A DNA stretch of 64,000 nt from contig CM065296.1 of NCBI GenBank assembly GCA_032871835.1, positions 52,357,288 to 52,421,287 of the forward strand, in the 5' to 3' direction. Below, one piece after another: positions 12,441-23,833 of this stretch. Position 1 is the first letter of the stretch. The number at the start of each line of letters is the position of its first letter. The notes below the pieces were generated by a model. The model was given only the letters and a program-made list of their open reading frames with translations, was not told the origin of the DNA and did not search any database. This DNA comes from Dipteronia dyeriana (taxonomy: Eukaryota; Streptophyta; Magnoliopsida; Sapindales; Sapindaceae). Position numbers and translations under genes: made by a program.

Positions 12441-15400
12441 AACTAAAAAGGATCTGAGTGTAAGAGCATAGTTGCCATCCAGATCTCAAGACCAGGAAAT
12501 AGCTAGGTAGTGCTCCCAATGCCTTGGTCGGGCTACCAACCCTAAGAAGGTTCTAAGTGTAAGAGCATAGTTGCCATCCAGATCTCTAGACCAAGAAATA
12601 GCTAGGTAGCGCTGCTAATGCCATGGATGGGCTACCGCCCCCAAGAAGGGTCTGAGTGTAATAGCAAAGTTGTCATCAAAAACCTCAAGACAAGGATATA
12701 GCTACGAAGCGATCTTGATGCCTTGGTCGGGCTACCAACCCCAAGAAGGAACTGAGTGTAAGAGCATAGTAGCCATCCAGATCTCGGGACCAGGAAATAG
12801 CTAGAAAGCCCTCCTGATGCCTTGGTCGGGCTACTGAGTGTAAGAGCATAGTTGCCATCCAAATCTCAAGACCAGCGAATAGATAGGTAGCGCTCTTGAT
12901 GCCTTGGTCGGGCTACCACCCCTATGAAGGATCTGAGTGTAAGAGCATAGTTTTCATACAGATCTCAAGACCAGGAAATGGCTAGATAGTGTTCCCGATG
13001 CCTTGGTCGGGCTACCAAACCCAAGAAGGTTCTAAGTGTAAGAGCATAGTTGCCATCCAGATCTCCAGACCAGGAAATAGCTAGGTAGCACTCCTGATGC
13101 CTTGGTCGGGCTACCACCCGTAAGAATGGTATGAGTGTAATAGCATAGTTGTCAACAAAATCCTCAAGACCAGGAAATAGCTAAAAAACGCTATTGATGC
13201 CTTGGTCGGGCTACCACCCCTAAGAAGGACCTGACTGTAAGAGCATAGTTGCGATCCAGATCTTGAGACCAGGAAATAGCTAGATAGCCCTCCGGATGCC
13301 TAAGTCAGTTTACCATTCCAAGAATGTTCTGAGTGTAAGAGCATAGTTGCCATCCGGATCTCAAGACCTGGAAATAGCTAGGTAGCGCTCCTGATGCCTT
13401 GGTCGGGCTACCACAATTAAGAAGGATCTGAGTGTAAAAGCAAAGTTGCCATCAAGATCTAAAGACCAAGAAATAGCTAGATAGCGCTCTTGATGCCTTG
13501 GTCAGGATACAACCCCCAAGAAGTGTCTGAGTGTAATAGCATAGTTGTCATCCAGATCTCAAGACCAGGAAATAGCTAGGTAGCGCTCCTGATGCCTTGG
13601 TCGGGCTACCACCCCTTAGAACGTTCTGAGTGTAAGAGCATAGTTGCCATCTTGATCTCCAAACCTGGAAATAGCTAGGTAGCGCTCCTGATGCCTTGGT
13701 CGGGCTACCACAACTAAGAAGTGTCTGAGTGTAAGAGCATAGTTGCCATCCAGATCTCAAGACATGGAAATAGCTAGGTAGCGCTCTTAATGCCTTGGTA
13801 CCACCCCTAAGAAGGATCTGAGTGTAAGAGTATAGTTGCCATCTAGATCTCTGGACCAGGAAATAGCTAGATAGCGCTCATAATGCCTTGGTCGTCTGCC
13901 ACCAACAAGAAGGGTCTGATTGTAAGAGCATAGTTGTCATCCAGATCTCTAGACCAGGAAATAGCTAGATAGCGCTCCCGATGCCTTGGTCGGGCTACCA
14001 CCCTTAAGAAGGATCTGAGTGTAAGAGCATAGTTGCCATCAAGATCTAAAGACCAGGAAATAGCTAGATAGCGCTACTGATGCCCTGGTCATGATACCAC
14101 CCCCATGAAGTGTGTGAGTGTAAGAGCATAGTTGTTATCTAGATCTAAAGACCAGGAAATAGCTAGGTAACGCTCCTAATGCCTTGGTACCACCCCCAAG
14201 AAGGATCTGAGTGTAAGAATATAGTTGCCATCCAGATCTCAGGACCAGGAAATAGCTAGATACCGCTCCTGATGCCTTGGTCGGGCTGCCACAAACAAGA
14301 ATGGTCTGAGTGTAATAGCATAGTTGTCATCCAGATCTCCAGACCAGGAAATAGCAAGGTAGTGCTCCTGATGCCTTGGTCGGGCTACCACCCCTAAGAA
14401 GGATCTGAGTGTAAGAGCATAGTTGTTATCGAGATCTCAAGACTAGGAAATAGCTAGATAGCGCTCCTGATGCATTGGTCGGGCTACCACCCCCAAGAAA
14501 GTTCTGAGAGTAAAAGTTTTGTTGCCATCCAGATCTTAAGACCTGGAAATAGCTAGGTAGCGCTCCTGATGCCTTGGTCGGGCTACCACAATTAAGAAGG
14601 ATCTGAGTGTAAAAGCAAAGTTGCCATTAAGATCTAAAGACCAGGAAATAGCTAGATAGCGCTCCTGATGCCTTGGTCAGGCTACAACCCCCAACAAGTG
14701 TCTGAGTGTAATAGCATAGTTGTCATCCAGATCTCAAGACCAGGAAATAGCTAGGTAGCGCTCCTGATGCCTTGGTCGGGCTACCACCCCTTAGAAGGTT
14801 CTGAGTGTAAGAGCATAGTTGCCATCTTGATCTCCAAACCTGGAAATAGCTAGGTAGCGCTCCTGATGCCTTGGTCGGGCTACCACAACTAAGAAGGATC
14901 TAAGTGTAAGAGCATAGTTGCCATCCAGATCTCAAGACATGGAAATAGCTAGGTAGCACTCCTGGTGCCTTAGTCGGGCTACTGAGTGTAAGAGCATAGT
15001 TGTCATCTAAATCTCAAGACCAGGAAATAGATAGGTAGCGCTCTTGATGCCTTGGTCGGGCTACCACCCCTATGAAGGATCTGAGTGTAAGAGCATAGTT
15101 GTCATCCAGTTCTCAAGACCAGGAAATGGCTAGATAGCGTTCCCGATGCCTTGGTCGGGCTACCAACCCCAAGAAGCTTCTAAGTGTAAGAGAATAGTTG
15201 CCATCCAGATCTCCAGACCAGGAAATAGCTAGGTAGCGCTCCTGATGCCTTTGTCGGGCTACCACCCTCAAGAAGGGTATGAGTGTAATAGCATAGTTGC
15301 CATCCAGATCTCAAGACAAGGAAATAGCTAGGTAGCGCTCCTGATGCCTTGGTCGAGCTACCACCCCTTAGAAGGTTCTGAGTGTAAGAGCATAGTTTCA

Positions 15401-15792
15401 ATCCAGATCTCCAAACCAGTAAATAGCTAGGTAGCACTCCTGATGCCTTGGTCGGGCTACCACAACTAAAAAGGATCTGAGTGTAAGAGCATAGTTGCCA
15501 TCCAGATCTCAAGACCAGGAAATAGCTAGGTAGTGCTCCCAATGCCTTGGTCGGGCTACCAACCCTAAGAAGGTTCTAAGTGTAAGAGCATAGTTGCCAC
15601 CCAGATCTCCAGACCAAGATATAGCTAGGTAGCGCTGCTAATGCCATGGATGGACTACCGCCCCCAAGAAGGGTCTGAGTGTAATAGCAAAGTTGTCATC
15701 AAAAACCTTAAGAAAAGGATATAGCTACGAAGCGATCTTGATGCCTTGGTCGGGCTACCAACCCCAAGAAGGAACTGAGTGTAAGAGCATAG
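12441..15792. repeat. 3,717-bp tandem duplication, copy B
   Basis: Near-identical copy of 8,724-12,075. It contains the same run of unusual monomers: CAACAAAATCCTC, GGTCGTCTGCCACC, the GGTACC 93-bp forms, the 82-bp forms and AATAGCAAGGTAGTG. Just past 15,790 it reads GTAGCCATCC, where copy A reads GTTGTTATCG, so the match to copy A ends there. Confidence 0.88.
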
Positions 15793-17327
15793 TAGCCATC
15801 CAGATCTCGGGACCAGGAAATAGCTAGAAAACCCTCCTGATGCCTTGGTCGGGCTACTGAGTGTAAGAGCATAGTTGTCATCAAAATCTCAAGACCAGGA
15901 AATAGATAGGTAGCGCTCTTGATGCCTTGGTCGGGCTACCACCCCTATGAAGGATCTGAGTGTAAGAGCATAGTTGTCATACAGATCTCAAGACCAGGAA
16001 ATGGCTAGATAGTGTTCCCGATGCCTTGGTCGGGCTACCAAACCCAAGAAGGTTCTAAATGTAAGAGCATAGTTACCATCCAGATCTCCAGACCAGGAAA
16101 TAGCTAGGTAGCACTCTTGATGCCTTGGTCGGGCTACCACCCCGAAGAAGGGTATGAGTGTAATAGCATAGTTGTCAACAAAATCCTCAAGACCAGGAAA
16201 TAGCTAAAAAACGCTCTTGATGCCTTGGTCGGGCTACCACCCCTAAGAAGGACCTGACTGTAAGAGTATAGTTGCGATCCAGATCTTGAGACCAGGAAAT
16301 AGCTAGATAGCCCTCCTGATGCCTAAGAAGGACCTGACTGTAAGAGTATAGTTGCCATCCGGATCTCAAGACCTGGAAATAGCTAGGTAGCGCTCCTGAA
16401 GCCTTGGTCGGGCTACCACAATTATGAAGTATCTGAGTGTAAAAGCAAAGTTGCCATCAAGATCTAAAGACCAAGAAATAGCTAGATAGCGCTCTTGATG
16501 CCTTGGTCAGGCTACAACCCCCAAGAAGTGTCTGAGTGTAATAGCATAGTTGTCATCCAGATCTCAAGACCAGGAAATAGCTAGGTAGGGCTCTTAATGC
16601 CTTGGTACCACCCCTAAGAAGGATCTGAGTGTAAGAGTATAGTTGCCATCTAGATCTCTGGACCAGGAAATAGCTAGATAGCGCTCATAATGCCTTGGTC
16701 GTCTGCCACCAACAAGAAGGGTCTGATTGTAAGAGCATAGTTGTCATCCAGATCTCTAGACCAGGAAATAGCTAGATAGCGCTCCCGATGCCTTGGTCGG
16801 GCTACCACTCTTAAGAAGGATCTGAGTGTAAGAGCATAGTTGCCATCAAGATCTAAAGACCAGGAAATAGCTAGATAGCGCTACTGATGCCCTGGTCGGG
16901 ATACCACCCCCATGAAGTGTGTGAGTGTAAGAGCATAGTTGTTATCTAGATCTAAAGACCAGAAAATAGCTAGGTAACGCTCCTAATGCCTTGGTACCAC
17001 CCCCAAGAAGGATCTGAGTGTAAGAATATAGTTGCCATCCAGATCTCTGGACCAGGAAATAGCTAGATACCGCTCCTGATGCCTTGGTCGGGCTGCCACA
17101 AACAAGAATGGTCTGAGTGTAATAGCATAGTTGTCATCCAGATCTCCAGACCAGGAAATAGCAAGGTAGTGCTCCTGATGCCTTGGTCGGGCTACCACCC
17201 CTAAGAAGGATCTGAGTGTAAGAGCATAGTTGTTATCGAGATCTCAAGACCAGGAAATAGCTAGATAGCGCTCCTGATGCATTGGTCGGGCTACCACCCC
17301 CAAGAAGGTTCTGAGAGTAAAAGTTTT
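15793..17327. repeat. Third, more diverged copy of the 9.05-10.8 kb segment
   Basis: From 15,780 the sequence matches 9,040 onward at offset 6,740. The offset is 6,721 after an internal loss at about 16,328, and it shrinks again near 16,580. The order of variant monomers is kept, but scattered substitutions and segment losses make it older than copies A and B. Confidence 0.65.
16271..16350 (+). repeat. 80-bp chimeric monomer
   Basis: Starts at 16,271 and 16,351 are 80 bp apart. From CCTAAG at 16,322 the sequence repeats 16,242 onward (AAGAAGGACCTGACTGTAAG), which belongs to the preceding monomer. In the homologous monomers near 9,585 and 13,305 the sequence instead reads GCCTAAGTCAGTTTACC. 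The six-base CCTAAG shared by donor and acceptor marks the switch point. Confidence 0.8.
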
Positions 17328-17524
17328 GTTGCCATCCAGATCTTAAGACCTGGAAATAGCTAGGTAGCGCTCCTGATGCCTTGGTCGGGCTACCACAATT
17401 AAGAAGGATCTGATTGTAAAAGCAAAGTTGCCATTAAGATTTAAAGACCAGGAAATAGCTAGATAGCGCTCCTGATGCCTTGGTCAGGCTACAACCCCAA
17501 GAAGTGTCTGAGTGTAATAGCATA
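17328..17524 (+). repeat. 197-bp local dimer duplication, copy 1
   Basis: A two-monomer block (CAGATCTTAAGACCTGG, then CCATTAAGATTTAAAG) is followed directly by a near-identical block at 17,525. The offset is 197 bp because one monomer is 98 bp (one C lost in CAACCCCAAG). Confidence 0.75.
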
Positions 17525-17721
17525 GTTGCCATCCAGATCTTAAGACCTGGAAATACCTAGGTAGCGCTCCTGATGCCTTGGTCGGGCTACCACAATTAAG
17601 AAGGATCTGAGTGTAAAAGCAAAGTTGCCATTAAGATCTAAAGACTAGGAAATAGCTAGATAGCGCTCCTGATGCCTTGGTCAGGCTACAACCCCCAAGA
17701 AGTGTCTGAGTGTAATAGCAT
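17525..17721 (+). repeat. 197-bp local dimer duplication, copy 2
   Basis: Second copy of the dimer at 17,328-17,524, with small differences (AAATACCTAGG for AAATAGCTAGG, and GACTAGG for GACCAGG). The dimer class also occurs once each near 10,800, 12,180 and 14,520, so the tandem copy here is local. Confidence 0.72.
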
Positions 17722-19579
17722 AGTTGTCATCCAGATCTCAAGACCAGGAAATAGCTAGATAGCGCTCCTGATGCATTGGTCGGGCTACCACCCCCAAGAA
17801 GGTTCTGAGAGTAAAATTTTTGTTGCCATCCAGATCTCAAGACCAGAAAATAGCTAGGTAGCGCTCCTGATGCCTTGGTCGGGCTACCACCCCTTAGAAG
17901 GTTCTGAGTGTAAGAGCATAGTTGCCATCCAGATCTCCAAACCTGGAAATAGCTAGGTAGCACTCCTGATGCCTTGGTCGAGCTACCACCACTAAGAAGG
18001 ATCTGAGTGTAAGAGCATAGTTGCCATCCAGATCTCAAGACAAGGAAATAGCTAGGTAGCACTCTGATGCCTTAGTCGGGCTACTGAGTGTAAGAGCATA
18101 GTTGTCATCCAAATCTCAAGACCAGGAAATAGATAGGTAGCGCTCTTGATGCCTTGGTCGGGCTACCACCCCTAAGAAGGATCTGAGTGTAAGAGCATAG
18201 TTGTCATCCAGATCTCAAGACCAGAAAATGGCTAGATAGCGTTCCCGATGCCTTGGTCGGGCTACCAACCCCAAGAAGCTTCTAAGTGTAAGAGCATAGT
18301 TGCCATCCTGATCCCCAGACCAGGAAATAGCTAGGTAGCACTCCTGATGCCTTTGTCGGGCTACCACCCCCAAGAAGGGTATGAGTGTAATAGAATAGTT
18401 GTCAACAAAATCCTCAAGACCAGAAAATAGCTAGAAAGTGATCTTGATGTCTTGGTCGGGCTACCACCCCTAAGAAGGATCCGACTGTAAGAAAATAGTT
18501 GCGATCCAGATCTCGAGACTAGGAAATAGCTAGATAGCCATCCTGATGCCTTGGTAAGTCTACCACCCCAAGAAGGTACTGAGTTTATGAGCATAGTTGC
18601 CATTCTGATCACAAGACCTGGAAATAGCTAGGTAGCGCTCCTGATGCCTTAGTCGGGCTACCACACTAAAGAAGGATCTGAGTGTAAGAGCATAGTTGCC
18701 ATCAAGATCTAAAGACCAGGAAATAGCTAGATAGCGCTCCTAATGCCTTGGTCAGGCTACCACCCCTATGAAGTGTCTGAGTGTAATAACGTAGTTGTCA
18801 TCTAGATCTCAAGACTAGGAAGTAGCTAGGTAGCGCTCCTGATGCCTTGGTCGAGCTACCACCCCTTAGAAGGTTTAGAGTGTAAGAGTATAGTTGCCAT
18901 CCAGATCTCAGGACCAGGAAATAGCTAGATAGCGTTCCTGATGCCTTGGTCAGGCTGCCACCAACAAGAAGGGTCTGAGCGTAAGAGCATAGTTGTCATC
19001 CAGATCTTTAGACCAGGAAATAGCTAGATAGCGCTCCCGATGCCTTGGTCGGGCTACCACCCTTAAGAAGGATCTGAGTGTAAGAGCATAGTTGCCATCA
19101 ATATCTAAAGACCAAGAAATAGCTAGATAGCGCTCCTGATGCCTTGGTCTGGCTACCACCCCCTAGAAGTGTCTGAGTGTAAGAGCATAGTTGTCATCCA
19201 GATCTCAAGACCAGGAAATAGCTAGGTAGCACTCATAATGCCTTGGTACCACCATTAAGAAGGATCTGAGTGTAAAAGTATAGTTGCCATCTAGATCTCA
19301 GGATCAGGAAATAGCTAGATAGCGCTCGTGATGCATTGGTCGGGCTGCCACCTGCAAGAATGGTCTGAGTGTAAGAGCATTATTGTCATCCAGATCTCCA
19401 GACCAGGAAATAAATAGGTAGTGCTCCTTATGCCTTAGTCGGGCTACCACAACTAAGAAGGATCTGAGTGGAAGAGCATAGTTGCCATCTAGATCTCAAG
19501 ACAAGGAAATAGCTAGGTAGCGCTTCTGATGCCTTGGTCAGACTACGACCCCTAAGAAAGATCTTAGTGTAAGAGCTTA
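17722..19579. repeat. Irregular family I monomers, no clear HOR
   Basis: Monomers are of family I types (82-bp form near 18,080, GGTACC form near 19,245, CAACAAAATCCTC form near 18,405) but carry many private substitutions. I found no long block repeated at a constant offset. It holds nothing other than satellite. Confidence 0.65.
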
Positions 19580-20269
19580 GTTGTCATCCAGATCTTAAGA
19601 CCATGAAATAGCTGAACAACACTCCTTATGCCTTTTTCGGGCTACCACCTTCAAGAAGGTTCTGAGTGTAAGAGCATAGTTGCCATCCAGATCTCAAGAC
19701 TAGGAAGTAGCTAGATAGCGCTCCTGATTCCTTGTCGAGCTACCAGTCCCAAGAAGGGTCTGAGTGTAATAGCATAGTTTCCATCAAGATCTCAAGACCA
19801 GGAAATAGCTAGGTAGCGCTCCTGATGCCTTGGTCGGGCTACCAACCCTAAGAAGGATCTGAGTGTAAGAGCATAGTTGCCATCCAAATCTCAAGACCAG
19901 GAAATAGCTAGGTAGCGCTTCTGATGCCTTGGTCGGGCTACTCCTCCTAAGAAGGACCTAAGTGTAAGAGCATAGTTGCCATCCAGATCTCAAGACCAGG
20001 AAATAGCTAGATAACGCTCCTGATGCCTTGTCGGGCTTCCACTCCTAAGAAGGGTCTGAGTGTAATAGCATAGTTGCCATCAAGATCTCAAGACTAGGAA
20101 ATAGCTAGATAGTGCTTCTGATGCCTTGTCGGGCTACCATTCCCAAGAAGGGTCTGAGTGTAAGAGTATAGTTTCCATCCAGATCTCAAAACAAGGAAAT
20201 AGATAGGTAGCGCTCCTGATGACTTGGTCAGGCTACAACCCCCAAGAAGGATCTGAGTGTAAGAGCATA
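19580..20269. repeat. Family I to family II transition zone
   Basis: The monomer at 19,580-19,678 is the first with the family II traits CACTCCTTATGCC and CACCTTCAAGAAGG. The first one-G-deleted form (CCTTGTCG) is near 19,732, and the first CCTCCTAAGAAGGACCTAAG monomer is near 19,942. The 82-bp and 93-bp forms are not seen after this zone. The 1,980-bp HOR starts just downstream. Confidence 0.65.
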
Positions 20270-21853
20270 GTTGCCATCCAGATCTCGGGACCGAGAAATT
20301 GCTAGATAGGTAGCGCTCCTGATGCCTTGGTAGGGCTACCAACCCAAAGAAGGATCCGAGTGTAAGAGCATAGTTGCCATCCAGATCTTAAGACCAAGTA
20401 ATAGCTGGATAGTGCTACTTATGCCTTGTTCGGGCTACCACCTTCAAGAAGGTTCTGAGTGTAAGAGCATAGTTGCCATCTAGATCTAAAGACTAGGAAA
20501 TAGCTAGATACCGCTCATGATGCCTTGTCGGGCTACCAGTCCTAAGAAGGGTCTGAGTGTAATAGCATAGTTGTCATCCAGATCTCAAGACCAGGAAATA
20601 GCTAGGTAGCGCTCCGGATGACTTGGTCGGGGTACCACCCCCAAGAAGGATCTGAGTGTAAGAGCATAGTTGCCATCCAGATCTCAAGACTAGGAAATAG
20701 CTAGATAGCGCTTCTGATGCCTTGTCGGGCTACCCGTCCAAAGAAGGGTCTGAGTGTAAGAGTATAGTTGCCATCCAGATCTCAAGACCAGGAAATAGAT
20801 AGGTAGCGCTCCTGATGACTTGGTCAGGCTACCACCCCCAAGAAGGATCTGAGTGTAAGAGCATAGTTACCATCCAGATCTTAAAACCAAGTAATAGCTG
20901 GACAGCGCTGCTTATGCCTTGATCGGGCTACCACCTTCAAGAAGGTTCTGAGTGTAAAAGCATAGTTGCCATCTAGATCTAAAGACTAGGAAATAGCTAG
21001 ATACCGCTCACGATGCCTTGGTCGGGCTACCACCCTTAAGAAGGTTCTGAGTGTAAAAGAATAGTTGCCATCCAGATCTCAAGACCAGGAAATAGCTAGG
21101 TAGCGCTCCTGATGCCTTGGTCGGGCTACCCCTCCTAAGAAAGACCTAAGTGTAAGAGCGTAGTTGCCATCCAGATCTCAAGACCAGAAAATAGCTAGAT
21201 AGCGCTCCTGATGCCTTGCCGGGCTACCCGTCCAAAGAAGGGTCTGAGTGTAAGAGTATAGTTGCCATCCAGATCTCAAGACCAGGAAATAGATAGGTAG
21301 CGCTCCTGATGACTTGGTCAGGCTACCACCCCCAAGAAGGATCTAAGTGTTGGAGCATAGTTGCCATCCAGATCTCGGGACCGGGAAATAACTAGACAGC
21401 CCTCCTGATGCCTTGGTAGGGCTACCAACCTCAAGAAGGATCCGAGTGTAAGAGCATAGTTGCCATCCAGATCTTAAGACCAAGTAATAGCTGGACAGCG
21501 CTCCTTTTGCCTTCTTCCGTCTACCACCTTCAAGAAGGTTCTAAGTGTAAGAGCATAGTTGCCATCTAGATCTAAAGACTAGGAAATAGCTAGATACCGC
21601 TCCTGATGCCTTGGTCGGGCTACCACCCTTAAGAAGGTTCTGAGTGTAAAAGCATAGTTGCCATCCAGATCTCAAGACCAGGAAATAGCTAGGTAGCGCT
21701 CTTGATGCCTTGGTCGGGCTACCCCTCCTAAGAAGGACCTAAGTGTAAGAGCATAGTTGCCATCCAGATCTCAAGACCAAAAAATAGCTAGATAGCGCTC
21801 CTGATGCCTTGTCGGGCTATTACTCCCAAGAAGGGTCTGAGTGTAATAGCATA
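20270..21853. repeat. 1,980-bp HOR (20-mer), partial first unit of 16 monomers
   Basis: It matches 22,250-23,833 at offset 1,980 and holds 16 monomers (1,584 bp = 103 + 11 x 99 + 4 x 98). Upstream of about 20,200 the match fails; the four preceding monomers are of other types. It is slightly more diverged than the later units. Confidence 0.85.
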
Positions 21854-23833
21854 GTTATCATCCAGATCTCAAGACCAGGAAACAGCTAGGTAACGCTTTT
21901 TATGACTTGGTCGGGCTACCACCCCCTGGAAGGATCTGAGTGTAAGAGCATAGTTGCCAACTAGATCTCGGGACCTGGAAATAGCTAGATAGCCCTCCTG
22001 ATGCCTTGGTCGAGCTACCATCACCAAGATGGATCAGAGTGTAGGAGATTTGTTGCCATCCAGATCTATAGACTAGGAAATAGCTAGATAGTTTTTCTGA
22101 TGCCTTGGTCGGGCTTTCACCCCTAAGAAGGATCTGTGTGTAAGAGCATATTTGCCATCCAGATCTCAAGACCAGGAAATAGATAGGTAGCAATACTGAT
22201 GACTTGGTCGGGCTACCACCCTCAAGAAGGATCTGAGTGTAAGAGCATAGTTGCCATCCAGATCTCGGGACCGGGAAATAGCTAGATAGGTAGCGCTCCT
22301 GATGCCTTGGTAGGGCTACCAACCCCAAGAAGGATCCGAGTGTAAGAGCATAGTTTCCATCCAGATCTTAAGACCAAGTAATAGCTGGACAGTGCTCCTT
22401 ATGCCTTGTTCGGGCTACCACCTTCAAGAAGGTTCTGAGTGTAAGAGCATAGTTGCCATCTAGATCTAAAGACTAGGAAATAGCTAGATACCGCTCATGA
22501 TGCCTTGTCGGGCTACCAGTCCTAAGAAGGGTCTGAGTGTAATAGCATAGTTGTCATCCAGATCTCAAGACCAGGAAATAGCTAGGTAGCGCTCCGGATG
22601 ACTAGGTCGGGGTACCACCCCCAAGAAGAATCTGAGTGTAAGAGCATAGTTGCCATCCAGATCTCAAGACTAGGAAATAGCTAGATAGCGCTTCTGATGC
22701 CTTGTCGGGCTACCCGTCCAAAGAAGGGTCTGAGTGTAAGAGTATAGTTGCCATCCAGATCTCAAGACCAGGAAATAGATAGGTAGCGCTCCTGATGACT
22801 TGGTCAGGCTACCACCCCCAAGAAGGATCTGAGTGTAAGAGCATAGTTGCCATCCAGATCTTAAGACCAAGTAATAGCTGGACAGCGCTCCTTATGCCTT
22901 GATCGGGCTACCACCTTCAAGAAGGTTCTGAGTGTAAGAGCATAGTTGCCATCTAGATCTAAAGACTAGGAAATAGCTAGATACCGCTCATGATGCCTTG
23001 GTCGGCCTACCACCCTTAAGAAGGTTCTGAGTGTAAAAGAATAGTTGCCATCCATATCTCAAGACCAGGAAATAGCTAGGTAGTGCTCCTGATGCCTTGG
23101 TCGGGCTACCCCTCCTAAGAAAGACCTAAGTGTAAGAGCATAGTTGCCATCCAGATCTCAAGACCAGGAAATAGCTAGATAGCGCTCCTGATGCCTTGTC
23201 GGGCTACCCGTCCAAAGAAGGGTCTGAGTGTAAGAGTATAGTTGCCATCCAAGTCTCAAGACCAGGAAATAGATAGGTAGCGCTCCTGATGACTTGGTCA
23301 GGCTACCACCCCCAAGAAGGATCTAAGTGTTGGAGCATAGTTGCCATCCAGATCTCGGGACCGGGAAATAACTAGATAGCCCTCCTGATGCCTTGGTAGG
23401 GCTACCAACCTCAAGAAGGATCCGAGTGTAAGAGCATAGTTGCCATCCAGATCTTAAGACCAAGTAATAGCTGGACAGCGCTCCTTATGCCTTGTTCCGG
23501 CTACCACCTTCAAGAAGGTTCTAAGTGTAAGAGCATAGTTGCCATCTAGATCTAAAGACTAGGAAATAGCTAGATACCGCTCCTGATGCCTTGGTCGGGC
23601 TACCACCCTTAAGAAGGTTCTGAGTGTAAAAGCATAGTTGCCATCCAGATCTCAAGACCAGGAAATAGCTAGGTAGCGCTCCTGATGCCTTGGTCGGGCT
23701 ACCCCTCCTAAGAAGGACCTAAGTGTAAGAGCATAGTTGCCATCCAGATCTCAAGACCAGAAAATAGCTAGATAGCGCTCCTGATGCCTTGTCGAGCTAT
23801 TACTCCCAAGAAGGGTCTGAGTGTAATAGCATA
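21854..23833. repeat. 1,980-bp HOR, unit 1 (20 monomers)
   Basis: I measured each monomer start. The lengths in order are 99, 99, 99, 99, 103, 99, 98, 99, 98, 99, 99, 99, 99, 98, 99, 99, 99, 99, 99, 98, which sum to 1,980 bp. The single +4 monomer and four -1 monomers cancel, so the unit keeps the length of 20 x 99 exactly. The unit repeats at 23,834. Confidence 0.92.
22250..22352 (+). repeat. 103-bp monomer with 4-bp insertion (family II class)
   Basis: Starts at 22,250 and 22,353 are 103 bp apart. The extra four bases lie in TAGCTAGATAGGTAGCG, an expansion of the TAGN tetranucleotide run (TAGC-TAGA-TAGG-TAGC) from three to four units. Replication slippage is the simplest cause. The class recurs once per 1,980-bp unit and in the 890-bp HOR, and it starts only at 20,270. 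Confidence 0.85.

Noticed and set aside
16983..17198. A second minus-strand frame (RHQERYLAISW type) open through several monomers
   Set aside because: It is the other stop-free frame of the same monomer. Two overlapping frames being open in the same DNA is expected from the repeat and argues against either being selected as coding.
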